The translations under genes were made by a program, and so were the position numbers. Positions 1 to 10,999 of a stretch of DNA of 64,000 bases are shown here, piece after piece. How positions within the stretch are numbered: position 1 is the first letter of the stretch; each line of letters opens with the position of its first letter. Under the pieces are notes generated by a model. That model was not told where the DNA came from, ran no database searches, and saw nothing but the letters and a program-made list of their open reading frames with translations. Source of the stretch: Pseudomonas campi (GTDB lineage Bacteria > Pseudomonadota > Gammaproteobacteria > Pseudomonadales > Pseudomonadaceae); assembly GCF_013200955.2 (NCBI RefSeq), contig NZ_CP053697.2:3658001-3722000 (forward strand). The letters are read 5' to 3'.

Positions 1-20
1 CTACGAACAAGGAGAACAAC

Positions 21-947
21 ATGCGACTAGTCATCGCCCTGGGCGGCAACGCCCTACTGCGGCGCGGCGAAGCCATGACCGCCGAGAACCAACGCGAGAA
101 CGTGCGCATCGCCTGCGAGCAGATCGCCAAGATCGCCACCGGCAACGAGTTGGTGGTAGCCCACGGCAACGGTCCGCAAGTCGGCCTGCTGGCCCTGCAA
201 GGCAACGCCTACGATGCCAAGAACCCCTACCCGCTGGACGTGCTCGGGGCCGAAACCGAAGGCATGATCGGCTACATGATCGAACAGGAGCTGGGCAACC
301 TGCTGCCCGTCGAAGTGCCCTTCGCCACCCTGCTCACCCAGGTCGAGGTCGATCCCAACGACCCGGCCTTCCAGCACATGACCAAGCCCATCGGCCCGGT
401 CTACCCCAAGGCAGAAGCCGAGCAACTGGCCGCCGAAAAGGGCTGGGTCATCGCCCCGGATGGCGACAAGTTCCGCCGCGTCGTCGCCAGCCCACGACCC
501 AAGCGCATTTTCGAGATTCGTCCACTCAAGTGGCTGCTGGAAAAGGGCACCATCGTGATTGCCGCGGGTGGTGGCGGCATCCCGACCATGTACAAGGATG
601 GCAAGCTGGTCGGGGTGGAAGCGGTGATCGACAAGGATCTCTGCTCGGCCTTCCTGGCCACCGAACTGCAAGCCGACCTGCTGGTGATCGCCACCGATGT
701 CGACGCTGCCTATATCGACTGGGGCAAGCCGACGCAGAAGGCCATCGCCCAGGCGCACCCGGACGAACTGGAACGCCTCGGTTTTGCCGCTGGCTCCATG
801 GGGCCGAAAGTCCAGGCTGCCTGCGAGTTCGCCCGCGACACCGGCAAGGTGGCGGTGATCGGCTCGCTGCCGGACATCGAGGCCATCGTTCAGGGCAAGG
901 CCGGCACCCGCATCAGCACCGCACAACCCGGTGTGACCTACCGCTGA
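21..947 (+). CDS. arcC: Carbamate kinase
   Basis: Cytoplasmic carbamate kinase: it transfers the phosphate of carbamoyl phosphate to ADP, giving ATP, ammonia and CO2, the energy-yielding last step of the arginine deiminase pathway. The 308 residues match the usual family length. Visible family motifs are GGNALL (8-13), HGNGPQVG (48-55), a glycine-rich AAGGGGIP stretch near 180, [10 protein letters not shown] near 205 and GSMGPKV near 260. The ATG follows AAGGAG by 7 bases. Only 20 bases lie upstream, so arcB/arcA are presumably just outside the window. A hairpin with a T-run follows, as expected for the last gene of arcDABC. Confidence 0.96.
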   Translation: MRLVIALGGNALLRRGEAMTAENQRENVRIACEQIAKIATGNELVVAHGNGPQVGLLALQGNAYDAKNPYPLDVLGAETEGMIGYMIEQELGNLLPVEVPFATLLTQVEVDPNDPAFQHMTKPIGPVYPKAEAEQLAAEKGWVIAPDGDKFRRVVASPRPKRIFEIRPLKWLLEKGTIVIAAGGGGIPTMYKDGKLVGVEAVIDKDLCSAFLATELQADLLVIATDVDAAYIDWGKPTQKAIAQAHPDELERLGFAAGSMGPKVQAACEFARDTGKVAVIGSLPDIEAIVQGKAGTRISTAQPGVTYR

Positions 948-954
948 GGCGCGG

Positions 955-993
955 CCACGGCGCCGTCACTCCCGTGCCGGGGCCGTGGTTTTT
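955..993 (+). terminator. Rho-independent terminator after arcC
   Basis: CCACGGC (955-961) pairs with GCCGTGG (982-988), and TTTTT follows directly. It lies 8 bases after the arcC stop. Confidence 0.7.
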
Positions 994-1023
994 CTGATTG
1001 TTCTGGTTGTTATAGCTGTCGCC

Positions 1024-1085
1024 GTAGGGTGCGCCATGCGCCCGCCGGCAGAACCTATTCGCCCCGGTGCGCACGGCGCCCCTAC
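1024..1085. repeat. Imperfect palindromic intergenic repeat (GTAGGG type)
   Basis: Begins GTAGGGTGCGCCATGCGC and ends with the near inverted copy GCGCACGGCGCCCCTAC. A similar sequence, GTAGGGTGCACCGTGCGC, occurs at about 30887. Together with the terminator it fills the gap between arcC and the next gene. Confidence 0.55.
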
Positions 1086-1109
1086 CCGCATTGCCTCTGC
1101 ACACCTCGC

Positions 1110-1724
1110 TTACTGCGCGTGGACCTGCACCAGCAGAGGTGAATCAAACATCGCCGCCGGCGAGATCACCTGTTCATCCAGTGGCACCTGCTCGCCATAG
1201 CGTTCGCGCATCTTGCTGCGCACCGCAGCCGAACTCAGATCGAAGTCGCGGATCTGCTGCAGAGCGCCGATTTCCAGCCCCAGGGCGCGCTGGTAGATTT
1301 TCCACACCAGCTCGGAGCAGTACAGGCGCTGGTCCGACCATTCGAACGTCAGGTCGTAGCGGCGCCCGGCAAACGGCGCCGCCTCGGCCCGCAGTCGGCG
1401 CAGGGCTGGCTCATCGAGCAGGCGATCGGCCTCGCGCAGCCGCTTGAGCACATAGTGCCCCCCTTCGCCGCGGGCGATCCACTCGGCCAGCGGCGTGTAC
1501 TTGACCCGCGCACTGGCCTCGTAAACCTGCGGCTGGCCATCACGCAAGAGCACCAGGCCCATGTGGCTGTAGCGCGATTGGGTCGCCAGCTGAATCGCCA
1601 GGCTCTGCGTCGAACGCGACGGGTGGAAGATGATGTCGCCTTCGCGCACCTCCAGCGCCGCTACCTGGCCGACCCAGCAGATTGTCGCCAGCAGGGCAGC
1701 GCGTATTCCTTGCCTTCTGAGCAT
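1110..1724 (-). CDS. YiiX/YebB-like NlpC/P60-superfamily hydrolase, exported
   Basis: A 204-residue protein resembling the circularly permuted NlpC/P60 (YiiX/YebB-like) papain-fold enzymes, which act as amidases or peptidases on cell-envelope or lipid-linked substrates. A hydrophobic signal-like segment occupies about residues 8-23. Then comes GDIIFHPS, a SHMGLVL motif carrying the expected histidine, and YCSELVWKIYQ with the expected nucleophilic cysteine about two thirds along. The ATG at 1724 was chosen over an upstream start because AAGGAG sits 6 bases before it and the protein then begins with an export signal. The substrate is unknown. It is monocistronic, upstream of arcC's convergent end. 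Confidence 0.75.
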   Translation of the reverse strand: MLRRQGIRAALLATICWVGQVAALEVREGDIIFHPSRSTQSLAIQLATQSRYSHMGLVLLRDGQPQVYEASARVKYTPLAEWIARGEGGHYVLKRLREADRLLDEPALRRLRAEAAPFAGRRYDLTFEWSDQRLYCSELVWKIYQRALGLEIGALQQIRDFDLSSAAVRSKMRERYGEQVPLDEQVISPAAMFDSPLLVQVHAQ

Positions 1725-1825
1725 GTCCTTCTCCTTGCAGACACCAATGACCCAAGCGGGTGGATTATCGCCATGACGCGGGGGCGCTGCTGCCAACGGC
1801 CTGGCGCTTTGCCGCAGAACAAATG

Positions 1826-1854
1826 AAAACGGAGCCTTGCGGCTCCGTTTTTTT
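1826..1854. terminator. Bidirectional hairpin terminator downstream of ettA
   Basis: AAAACGGAGCC (1826-1836), TTGC loop, GGCTCCGTTTT (1841-1851), perfect 11-bp stem with T-runs on both strands. It lies 15 bases past the ettA stop on the minus strand. Confidence 0.8.
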
Positions 1855-1868
1855 CATTGCAGCGCGAG

Positions 1869-3536
<1,668 letters not shown>

Positions 3537-3795
3537 GGATGACCTTGGTTCTGTATTAAGAAGAGGAGAAACAGCGCCGCCGGCCGATCGACCGCAGCAA
3601 AACTTTCCAGCGAATGTGCATGATAGCCGCTAGGCCCGCGCGCGTGCGGCAAAACTACCGAAATGCGCCGGGGCGGGCAAACCACCGCGACGGGCAGTGA
3701 TGGCACTTTGCCGCACTTCAAGGCATGCTAGCCGGCTGTGCTTGCCTGGCTTACAGTCCATAAGACAGGCAGTTGTATTAGCAGGATTCCGTTGC

Positions 3796-6700
3796 GTGCC
3801 TAAACTCCCCCGCCACCGCTCCCACCGTTCCCTGCGCGACCCATTCGCCAGCCCCTCACGTGGCTCGCTGAAAGGGGCTCTGGGGCTGCTGGTGGCATTA
3901 ATGTTGGGCCTGCTGCTGTGGCAATTGCAGCAGGAATTCCAGCAACTGGAAGCTAACCAGCGCGACCGCAACCTGGCCTACAGCACCCAGCTGAGCGAGC
4001 ATCTGGCCCTGGCGATGAGGCTCAAGGCCGAAGCCGGCCAGACCTTCCTGCTGCATAACGCGCCAACCCCGGTGACCGGCAACGACCTGAGCGCGCTGCT
4101 CGACAGCCTGCGCGGCATCTACCCGGCCCTGCACAGCCTGGCCTGGTTCGACGCCAATGGCCAGGTGCTGGCCGACAGCGCACCCGCGGCCGACAGCGCG
4201 CTGCTCAGCCAGCTGAGCCAGGCACACCCGCGCCCCTACCATTTCGCCTACGGCCCGCGCGAGCAGGGCCTGCTCTATCTGACACTGGCCAAACCCACGG
4301 CCGCTGGCGGCTGGCTGCTGCGCCTGCGTCCGGCCGCCCTGCACAACTGGCTGCCGCAGACCCGCGACCTGCAACCCTGGCTGCTGCAGGACCAACGCAG
4401 CGGCCTGGTCATGTTGCGCCTGCCGCCCGACCCGCAAGTGCCGCCCTCCCCACAACTGAGCGAAGCGGAACAGCGCCTGAGCATTCTCCAGCTGCCATTG
4501 GCGGGTAGCGACTGGCAGGTGCACGCCCTGTTCGATGCCGAGCAGGTGCGCGCCGAACTGCTGCCCGTGCAGGCCGGCAAGCTGCTGCTGTTCATCCTCT
4601 GTTCCACCCTGGCCCTGCTCGCCCTGTTCGGTCTGCTGCGCGAGCAGCGCAGCCTGCGTGAATCCCATGCGCTGTCACGCCGCTCGCTCAACGACGCCAT
4701 CGCTGCCCTGGGCGCCATCGAAGAGCGCGTCCTGGTGACCCAGGCCGATGGCCAGATCAGCTACCTCAACCCGCGCGCCGAGCAGATGTTCGGCTTGAGC
4801 AGCGCCGAAGCCAGTAGTCGCCACCTGCTCAATCTGCTGCCGGCCCTCGGCCCCTGGCTGGAAGGCGATACGCCGCCGGCACAACCGATCGAAATCCTCC
4901 AGGACGGACACCCCCGTCTGTATGCCGTGACCCATCACAAGCTGGCCGCCGAGAGCCGCCAGGACCGTACGGTCTGGGTGCTGCGCGACGTGACCGAGCA
5001 GCAGAAAGCCGTGGAGGTACTGCAGGACACCCGACGGCGCTACCAGGGCATCTTCGAGGGCAGCGGCATCGCCCTCTGCGTGTTCGATCTCAGCGGCATG
5101 AAAGACTTCCTCGACCAGCAGGGCCTGCGCCACAGCAGCCAATTGGCTGGCTGGCTGCAACAAGCCCCGGAAAACAATCAACTGCTGCTGAAGCAGCTAC
5201 GCATCACCGAGTTGAATCGGGTGGCCATGCAACTGCTCGGCGTCGATTCGCCGAAACAGGCCTGGGACCACCTGATCGGCAATCGCCCGTTACGCCCGGG
5301 CAGCTCTCGCCATGCTCTGATTACCGCGCTGATCGATGGCGAGCAGGACATGATGGTCGAGGGCCGCATGCGCACGCCGCATGGCCATGAGCGCTACCTG
5401 TGGCTGACCCTGCAGCTACCGCGCCGGGCCAACGAGTTCAAGGCCGTCACCCTGAGCATCCACGACATCACCAGCCGCAAGCGCGTCGAACTGTCGCTGG
5501 TCGAGCGCGAGCGCTTCTGGTCCGAGGTGCTGCGCGCCGTGCCCGATACGCTCTATGTGCACGACATGAGCAACCAGCGCGTGCTGTTCAGCAACAACCG
5601 CCTGGGCCCGGATCTGGGCTACAGCCGGGAAGAAATGCTGCAGCTGGGCGACAAGCTGTGGGAAAAGATCCTCCACCCCGACGATGTCGAGCTGTACCAG
5701 CGCGTGCGCAACCTGCAGAAAGTGGTGGGCAACGGCCTGCTGCTCAACTGCCAACTGCGCTGGCGGCACCGCGACGGCAGCTGGCACTGGTTCGACATCC
5801 GCGAACACGCCCTCAGCCGCGACGCCCACGGGCGGGTCAGCCGCCTGATCGGCGTGGCCAAGGACATCACCCACGAGATCAACGCCCAGCTCAGCCTGCG
5901 CGACAGCGAGCGGCGCTACCGCCTGCTGGCGGAAAGCATCAGTGACGTGATCATTTCCTCCGACAGCAAGCTGCAGCTGAACTATGTCAGCCCTTCGGCG
6001 CAGAACTTCTTCGGCTACAGCCCGGAGTGGATCCTGCAGAACGGCCTGCTCAGCACCGTCACCAACCCGCGCCAGCTGACCGAACTGCAGGGTCTGCTGG
6101 AACAGGTCAAGCAGGAGCTGGGCGATACGGCGCAGCTGAACCAGCTGCAGACTCAGTTGAGCAGCAAGCCGTTCGTCTTCGACTGCCTGCGCGCCGACGG
6201 GCGCAAGATCAGCGTGGAAATGCGCGTGATGCTGATGTGGGACGAGCAGAACCGCTTCGAAGGCGTGCTCGGCATCGGCCGCGACATCAGCCAGCAGCGC
6301 CGTGCCGAGCGCGACCTGCGCATGGCCGCCACGGTATTCGAACACTCCACCGCGGCGATCATGGTCACCGACCCGGCCGGCTATATCGTGCGCACCAACG
6401 AGACCTTCCAGCGCATCAGCGGCTTCGCCACCGAGGAAGTGCTCGACCAGTTGCCCAGCATGCTCACCGCCGACCGCCAGCAGGCCGAGCAGCTCACCTA
6501 TATCCTCAACCAGCTCAACCAGCACGGCAGCTGGGAGGGCGAGCTGTGGCTCAAACGCAAGAACGGCGAGCAGTATCCGGCCTGGGTCGGCATCACCGCG
6601 GTGCAGGATGACGAAGGCGACCTGGTCAGCTACGTGTGTTTCTTCAACGACATCAGCGAGCGCAAGGCCAGCGAACAGCGCATCCACCGCCTGGCCTACT

Positions 6701-8004
6701 ACGACGCCCTGACCCTGCTACCCAACCGCACCCTGTTCCAGGACCGCCTACACACTGCCCTGCAACATGCCGAACGGCATGCGGAGTGGGTGGTGCTGAT
6801 GTTCCTCGACCTCGACCGTTTCAAACCGATCAACGACTCCCTGGGCCACGCCGCCGGCGACCGCATGCTCAAGGATGTGGCCGTACGCCTAGCCGCCTGC
6901 GTCGACGAAGACGACACCGTGGCGCGCATGGGCGGCGACGAATTCACCCTGCTCCTGCAACCCCGCGAAACCCGTGAGAGCGCGCTGAACCGTGCCATCC
7001 ATGTGGCCGAGCAGATTCTCGCCAGTCTGGCCCAGCCGTTCGTCCTGCAGGGCCGCGAGTTCTTCGTCACCGCCAGTATCGGCATCGCCTTGGCGCCGCA
7101 GGACGGCAACGAGCTGAGCCAGTTGATGAAGAACTCCGACACCGCCATGTACCACGCCAAGGAACGCGGCAAGAACAACTTCCAGTTCTACCAGGCGGAC
7201 ATGAACGCCACCGCGCTGCAGCGCCTGGAGCTGGAAAGCGACCTGCGCCATGCCCTCGATCTGAATCAGTTCCTGCTCTACTACCAGCCGCAGTTCAGCG
7301 GCGATGGCAAGCGCCTGACCGGAGTCGAAGCGCTGCTGCGCTGGCAGCACCCGGTACGTGGGCTGGTCGCGCCCGGCGAATTCATTCCGGTGCTGGAAGA
7401 GCTCGGCCTGGTGGTACAGGTCGGCGACTGGGTGATCGAGGAGGCCTGCCGCCAGCTCAAGAGCTGGCACGCCAGCAAGGTGCGCGTGCCGAAAATCTCG
7501 GTCAACCTGTCCGCCCGCCAGTTCGCCGATGGCCAGCTGGCCATGCGCATCTCGCACATGCTCGAAGCCAGTGGCGTGCCCTCGGCCTGCCTGGAGCTGG
7601 AACTGACCGAGAGCATCCTGATGCGCGACGTCGACGAAACCCTGCAGATTCTCGCCAGCCTGAAGAAACTCGGCCTGTGCATCGCGGTGGACGACTTCGG
7701 TACCGGCTACTCCTCGCTGAACTACCTCAAGCAGTTCCCCATCGACGTACTGAAGATCGACCGCAGCTTCGTCGACGGCCTGCCCGAGGGCGAGCAGGAC
7801 GGGCAGATCGCCCGCGCCATCATCGCCATGGCCCACAGCCTGGGCCTGGCGGTGATCGCCGAAGGCGTGGAAACCCAGCCCCAGCTCGACTTCCTGCGCG
7901 AGCATGGCTGCGACGAGGTGCAGGGCTACCTGTTAGGCAAACCGATGCCCGCCGCGCAGTTCGAGGCCCAGTTCAGCGGCGCGGCGCTGTTCATGCTCAG
8001 CTAG
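3796..8004 (+). CDS. morA: Membrane PAS-GGDEF-EAL protein, MorA-like motility/biofilm regulator
   Basis: Dual c-di-GMP synthesis/degradation protein. With the GTG at 3796 it has 1402 residues: TM1 at about 24-44, a periplasmic sensor region, TM2 at about 263-281, a PAS-rich segment (about 300-950), GGDEF with intact MGGDEF near 1044, and EAL with EALLRW near 1177, ELTESIL and DDFGTGYSSLNYL. Both catalytic signatures look intact. The start is uncertain: AGGA lies about 9 bases before this GTG, while an in-frame start at 3697 has no ribosome site and adds an unlikely leader. Size, architecture and the following glyA match MorA of Pseudomonas, which controls flagellar timing and biofilm. The mexCD-oprJ/nfxB genes found before morA in PAO1 are absent. 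Confidence 0.88.
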   Translation: MPKLPRHRSHRSLRDPFASPSRGSLKGALGLLVALMLGLLLWQLQQEFQQLEANQRDRNLAYSTQLSEHLALAMRLKAEAGQTFLLHNAPTPVTGNDLSALLDSLRGIYPALHSLAWFDANGQVLADSAPAADSALLSQLSQAHPRPYHFAYGPREQGLLYLTLAKPTAAGGWLLRLRPAALHNWLPQTRDLQPWLLQDQRSGLVMLRLPPDPQVPPSPQLSEAEQRLSILQLPLAGSDWQVHALFDAEQVRAELLPVQAGKLLLFILCSTLALLALFGLLREQRSLRESHALSRRSLNDAIAALGAIEERVLVTQADGQISYLNPRAEQMFGLSSAEASSRHLLNLLPALGPWLEGDTPPAQPIEILQDGHPRLYAVTHHKLAAESRQDRTVWVLRDVTEQQKAVEVLQDTRRRYQGIFEGSGIALCVFDLSGMKDFLDQQGLRHSSQLAGWLQQAPENNQLLLKQLRITELNRVAMQLLGVDSPKQAWDHLIGNRPLRPGSSRHALITALIDGEQDMMVEGRMRTPHGHERYLWLTLQLPRRANEFKAVTLSIHDITSRKRVELSLVERERFWSEVLRAVPDTLYVHDMSNQRVLFSNNRLGPDLGYSREEMLQLGDKLWEKILHPDDVELYQRVRNLQKVVGNGLLLNCQLRWRHRDGSWHWFDIREHALSRDAHGRVSRLIGVAKDITHEINAQLSLRDSERRYRLLAESISDVIISSDSKLQLNYVSPSAQNFFGYSPEWILQNGLLSTVTNPRQLTELQGLLEQVKQELGDTAQLNQLQTQLSSKPFVFDCLRADGRKISVEMRVMLMWDEQNRFEGVLGIGRDISQQRRAERDLRMAATVFEHSTAAIMVTDPAGYIVRTNETFQRISGFATEEVLDQLPSMLTADRQQAEQLTYILNQLNQHGSWEGELWLKRKNGEQYPAWVGITAVQDDEGDLVSYVCFFNDISERKASEQRIHRLAYYDALTLLPNRTLFQDRLHTALQHAERHAEWVVLMFLDLDRFKPINDSLGHAAGDRMLKDVAVRLAACVDEDDTVARMGGDEFTLLLQPRETRESALNRAIHVAEQILASLAQPFVLQGREFFVTASIGIALAPQDGNELSQLMKNSDTAMYHAKERGKNNFQFYQADMNATALQRLELESDLRHALDLNQFLLYYQPQFSGDGKRLTGVEALLRWQHPVRGLVAPGEFIPVLEELGLVVQVGDWVIEEACRQLKSWHASKVRVPKISVNLSARQFADGQLAMRISHMLEASGVPSACLELELTESILMRDVDETLQILASLKKLGLCIAVDDFGTGYSSLNYLKQFPIDVLKIDRSFVDGLPEGEQDGQIARAIIAMAHSLGLAVIAEGVETQPQLDFLREHGCDEVQGYLLGKPMPAAQFEAQFSGAALFMLS

Positions 8005-8129
8005 AAAACCCGCGCGCCACCTCGCGTGAGCACCACTTGTCCGCCACATGACTGCCTTTCATATGCCAGTACCCGGCGTATGGGTTAGAATGCGCGCCTT
8101 TTTCCCGCACCGCTCCGTAGAGGACTGCC

Positions 8130-9383
8130 ATGTTCAGCCGTGATTTGACCCTCGCCCGTTTCGACGCCGACCTGTTTGCCGCCATGGAGCAAGAAGCCCA
8201 GCGCCAGGAACATCACATCGAGCTGATCGCCTCGGAGAACTACACCAGCCCGGCGGTGATGGAAGCCCAGGGTTCGGTACTGACCAACAAGTACGCCGAA
8301 GGCTACCCAGGCAAGCGCTACTACGGCGGTTGCGAGTACGTCGACATCGTCGAGCAGCTGGCCATCGACCGCGCCAAAGAGCTGTTCGGTGCCGACTATG
8401 CCAACGTCCAGCCGCACGCAGGCAGCCAAGCCAACAGCGCGGTGTTCCTCGCCCTGCTGCAAGCCGGTGACACCATCCTCGGCATGAGCCTGGCCCACGG
8501 TGGTCACCTGACCCACGGCGCCAGCGTTTCGTCCTCCGGCAAGCTGTACAACGCCGTGCAGTACGGCATCACCGATGCCGGCCTGATCGACTACGACGAA
8601 GTCGAGCGCCTGGCCGTCGAGCACAAGCCGAAGATGATCATCGCCGGCTTCTCCGCCTACTCGCAGATCCTCGACTTCCCGCGCTTCCGCGCCATCGCCG
8701 ACAAAGTGGGTGCCTACCTGTTCGTCGACATGGCCCACGTGGCCGGTCTGGTCGCCGCCGGCGTGTACCCGAACCCGGTGCCGTTCGCCGACGTGGTCAC
8801 CACCACCACCCACAAGACCCTGCGCGGCCCGCGCGGCGGCCTGATCCTCGCGCGCAAGAACGAGGAGATCGAGAAGAAGCTCAACTCCGCCGTCTTCCCG
8901 GGCGCCCAGGGTGGCCCGCTGGAGCACGTCATCGCGGCCAAGGCCGTGTGCTTCAAGGAAGCCCTGCAGCCTGAGTTCAAGACCTACCAGCAGCAGGTGG
9001 TGAAGAACGCCCAGGCCATGGCCAGCGTATTCATCGCCCGCGGTTTCGACGTAGTCTCCGGCGGTACGCAGAACCACCTGTTCCTGCTGTCGCTGATCAA
9101 GCAGGACATCACCGGTAAAGACGCCGACGCTGCTCTGGGTCGCGCCTTTATCACCGTGAACAAGAACAGCGTGCCGAACGACCCGCGTTCGCCGTTCGTC
9201 ACCTCCGGTCTGCGCATCGGCACCCCGGCCGTCACCACCCGCGGCTTCAAGGAAACCGAGTGCCAGGAACTGGCCGGCTGGATCTGCGACATCCTGCAGA
9301 ACATGGGCGACGAGTCGGTAGTCGACGCCGTACGCGAGAAGGTCAAGGCCGTCTGCGCCAAGCTGCCGGTTTACGGCAACTAA
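8130..9383 (+). CDS. glyA: Serine hydroxymethyltransferase
   Basis: PLP enzyme interconverting serine plus tetrahydrofolate with glycine plus 5,10-methylene-tetrahydrofolate, the main cytoplasmic one-carbon source. The 417 residues are full length. The PLP lysine lies in [14 protein letters not shown] (K229), and the N-terminal [11 protein letters not shown] and the GKRYYGG segment are family hallmarks. It sits 125 bases after morA, as in P. aeruginosa, where this is one of several glyA paralogues. A -10-like TAGAAT (8086-8091) lies in the gap, suggesting its own promoter. A strong terminator follows, so it is probably monocistronic. Confidence 0.97.
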   Translation: MFSRDLTLARFDADLFAAMEQEAQRQEHHIELIASENYTSPAVMEAQGSVLTNKYAEGYPGKRYYGGCEYVDIVEQLAIDRAKELFGADYANVQPHAGSQANSAVFLALLQAGDTILGMSLAHGGHLTHGASVSSSGKLYNAVQYGITDAGLIDYDEVERLAVEHKPKMIIAGFSAYSQILDFPRFRAIADKVGAYLFVDMAHVAGLVAAGVYPNPVPFADVVTTTTHKTLRGPRGGLILARKNEEIEKKLNSAVFPGAQGGPLEHVIAAKAVCFKEALQPEFKTYQQQVVKNAQAMASVFIARGFDVVSGGTQNHLFLLSLIKQDITGKDADAALGRAFITVNKNSVPNDPRSPFVTSGLRIGTPAVTTRGFKETECQELAGWICDILQNMGDESVVDAVREKVKAVCAKLPVYGN

Positions 9384-9405
9384 GCGTCAGCGTTCTCGCT
9401 GCATG

Positions 9406-9433
9406 AAAAAGCCCGGCATCTGCCGGGCTTTTT
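9406..9433 (+). terminator. Rho-independent terminator after glyA
   Basis: AAAAAGCCCGGCA, TC loop, TGCCGGGCTTTTT: a perfect stem flanked by A and T runs, 22 bases after the glyA stop. Confidence 0.9.
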
Positions 9434-9445
9434 CGTTTCTGTGCG

Positions 9446-9504
9446 GTAGCCCGGAGGTAATCCGGGGTCGAGGTTGCTGGCTTCCCGGATTGCATCCGGG
9501 CTAC
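9446..9504. repeat. REP palindrome (GTAGCCCGG type)
   Basis: Two inverted arms: GTAGCCCGGAGGTAATCCGG and the reverse-oriented CCGGATTGCATCCGGGCTAC. Left arm is slightly degenerate relative to the other copies in the window. Confidence 0.85.
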
Positions 9505-9581
9505 GCCAGACGACGAACTGCGCCAGCGACACGGATCAGTCCCCTCGCCCATTTATGGGAGAGGGAGAGGCTGACCCAGAA

Positions 9582-9624
9582 CACCCTCTCCCCGGCCCCT
9601 CTCCCGTGAACGGGAGAGGGGTGA
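9582..9624. repeat. CCCTCTCC-rich hairpin repeat, copy 1
   Basis: CCCTCTCCCCGGCCCCTCTC followed by CGTGAACGGGAGAGGGG. The inner CCCCTCTCCCG/CGGGAGAGGGG arms form a hairpin. Related copies are at 20341 and 28097. Confidence 0.75.
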
Positions 9625-9625
9625 C

Positions 9626-10603
9626 TTATCGATCAGCCTCTACCTGGGAAAATCCCGCGCGAATCTCATCTTCCGGCAGGTTGTCACCGATCAGCACCAA
9701 CACGCTCTCACGCTTCTCGTCCACGCCCCACTCGCTGTCGAAGTCGAAGCCGTACAAGCGCAGCACACCCTGGAACACCATGCGCCGCTCTTCCCCGGCA
9801 ACATTGAGCACGCCCTTGTAGCGCAGCAGCGAGTTGCCGTGGCTCTCCAGCAGTTGTTCCATGAAGGCACTGAGCCGATCGAGATCCAGCGGCTGCTCGG
9901 CCTTCAGCACCAGGGTGGTGATGCGGTCGAGCGAGTTGGCCGGCGCCAGCGGCGTCAGGCGTAAAGCCGGACTGAGATCGGCATTCAGGTTGAAGCCGCG
10001 GATATCCAGCAGCTCGGCCAGGTCGATGCGGCCGTGCTCGACCATGCGGATCGGCGCGCGGCGGTTGATCCGCTGCAGCCGCTGACTCAGCGCCTCGACA
10101 TGAGCGGCATCGACCAGATCGGTCTTGCTTAACAGGATGCGGTCGGCGAAACCGACCTGGGCCTGGGCGATGGTTTCCTGCAGATGGCGCTCGGCGTTGG
10201 CCGCGTCCACCAGGGTGATGATGCCGTCCAGCACATAGCGCTCGCACAGCTCGTCACCGGCGAAGAAGGTTTGCGCCACCGGTGCCGGGTCGGCCAGGCC
10301 GGTGCACTCGATCACCAGGCGGTCGAAGGCCAGTTCGCCGGCATCCAGCTTGTCTAGCAGCAAGCACAGGGCTTTTTCCAGCTCGACATGGATCGAGCAG
10401 CAGACGCAGCCATTGGCCAGAGTCATGACCTCGACCGGCGCGCTGCCGAGCAACTGGCCGTCAATCGGCGTATCACTGAATTCGTTCTCGATCACCGCCA
10501 GCTTGAGGCCGTGTTCGGCGTGCAACATGTGCTTGAGCAGAGTGGTCTTGCCGGCACCGAGAAAGCCGCTGAGCACGGTGACGGGAATGGGCTCATGGGT
10601 CAT
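9626..10603 (-). CDS. CobW/COG0523 GTP-binding metallochaperone
   Basis: A 325-residue G3E-family GTPase of the COG0523 group, whose members insert or deliver metals (zinc, cobalt) to target proteins. Walker A GFLGAGKTT is at 13-21, the metal-binding GCVCCS motif has its Cys-x-Cys-Cys at 66-69, ECTGLADPAP is the switch region, and SKTDL is the guanine-specificity motif. The ATG at 10603 was chosen because AGGA lies just upstream and the sequence then begins close to the P-loop as in homologues. It precedes ybdD/cstA on the same strand, an arrangement also found in P. aeruginosa. The client metal and target cannot be read from sequence. Confidence 0.88.
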   Translation of the reverse strand: MTHEPIPVTVLSGFLGAGKTTLLKHMLHAEHGLKLAVIENEFSDTPIDGQLLGSAPVEVMTLANGCVCCSIHVELEKALCLLLDKLDAGELAFDRLVIECTGLADPAPVAQTFFAGDELCERYVLDGIITLVDAANAERHLQETIAQAQVGFADRILLSKTDLVDAAHVEALSQRLQRINRRAPIRMVEHGRIDLAELLDIRGFNLNADLSPALRLTPLAPANSLDRITTLVLKAEQPLDLDRLSAFMEQLLESHGNSLLRYKGVLNVAGEERRMVFQGVLRLYGFDFDSEWGVDEKRESVLVLIGDNLPEDEIRAGFSQVEADR

Positions 10604-10616
10604 GAAGTCGTCCTGC

Positions 10617-10688
10617 GTAGGGTGGATCACGTCTTATCGATCCACCGTGCGGGTTAGCGGTGGATGAATAAAGTGTCATCCACCCTAC
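10617..10688. repeat. Palindromic intergenic repeat (GTAGGGTGGAT type)
   Basis: Starts GTAGGGTGGATCACG and ends GTCATCCACCCTAC, with internal copies GATCCACCGT and GCGGTGGATG, so it can fold as one long or two short hairpins. It lies between ybdD and the cobW-like gene. A shorter relative is at 20254-20285. Confidence 0.7.
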
Positions 10689-10739
10689 AAAGAGACACGC
10701 CACGGCGAGCGTGGCGTGAGGTATTGCAAGCGAAGAGTA

Positions 10740-10943
10740 TCAACAGCAACGAACGGGACGCCCCTTGCCGCCACCATAACGGGCTTCCTGGCGCTCGCGG
10801 AAGAACGCCTCGTAGCTCATCACCGGCAGATCAGGGTGCTTGTTGCCCATGTGTTCGACATAAGTATCGTAGTCAGGCATGCCGACCAGCATGCGTGCGG
10901 CCTGCCCGAGGTACTTGCCCATGCGGCTGAGATCATTGAACAC
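10740..10943 (-). CDS. YbdD/YjiX family small protein (DUF466)
   Basis: A 67-residue protein of the YbdD/YjiX family, encoded immediately downstream of the carbon-starvation/pyruvate transporter in many bacteria and thought to assist it. The conserved [11 protein letters not shown] and the tail [12 protein letters not shown] are family signatures. The GTG at 10943 was chosen: AAGGAG precedes it by 6 bases, and the extra residues from a longer start are unlike the family. It is 56 bases downstream of cstA and presumably co-transcribed. The paired cysteines at the C-terminus are a family feature whose role is unknown. Confidence 0.88.
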   Translation of the reverse strand: MFNDLSRMGKYLGQAARMLVGMPDYDTYVEHMGNKHPDLPVMSYEAFFRERQEARYGGGKGRPVRCC

Positions 10944-10999
10944 GCGGTTCTCCTTATGACAAAGCCGGGCCTGCAACACAGGCCCGGCAGGCAACGCAT

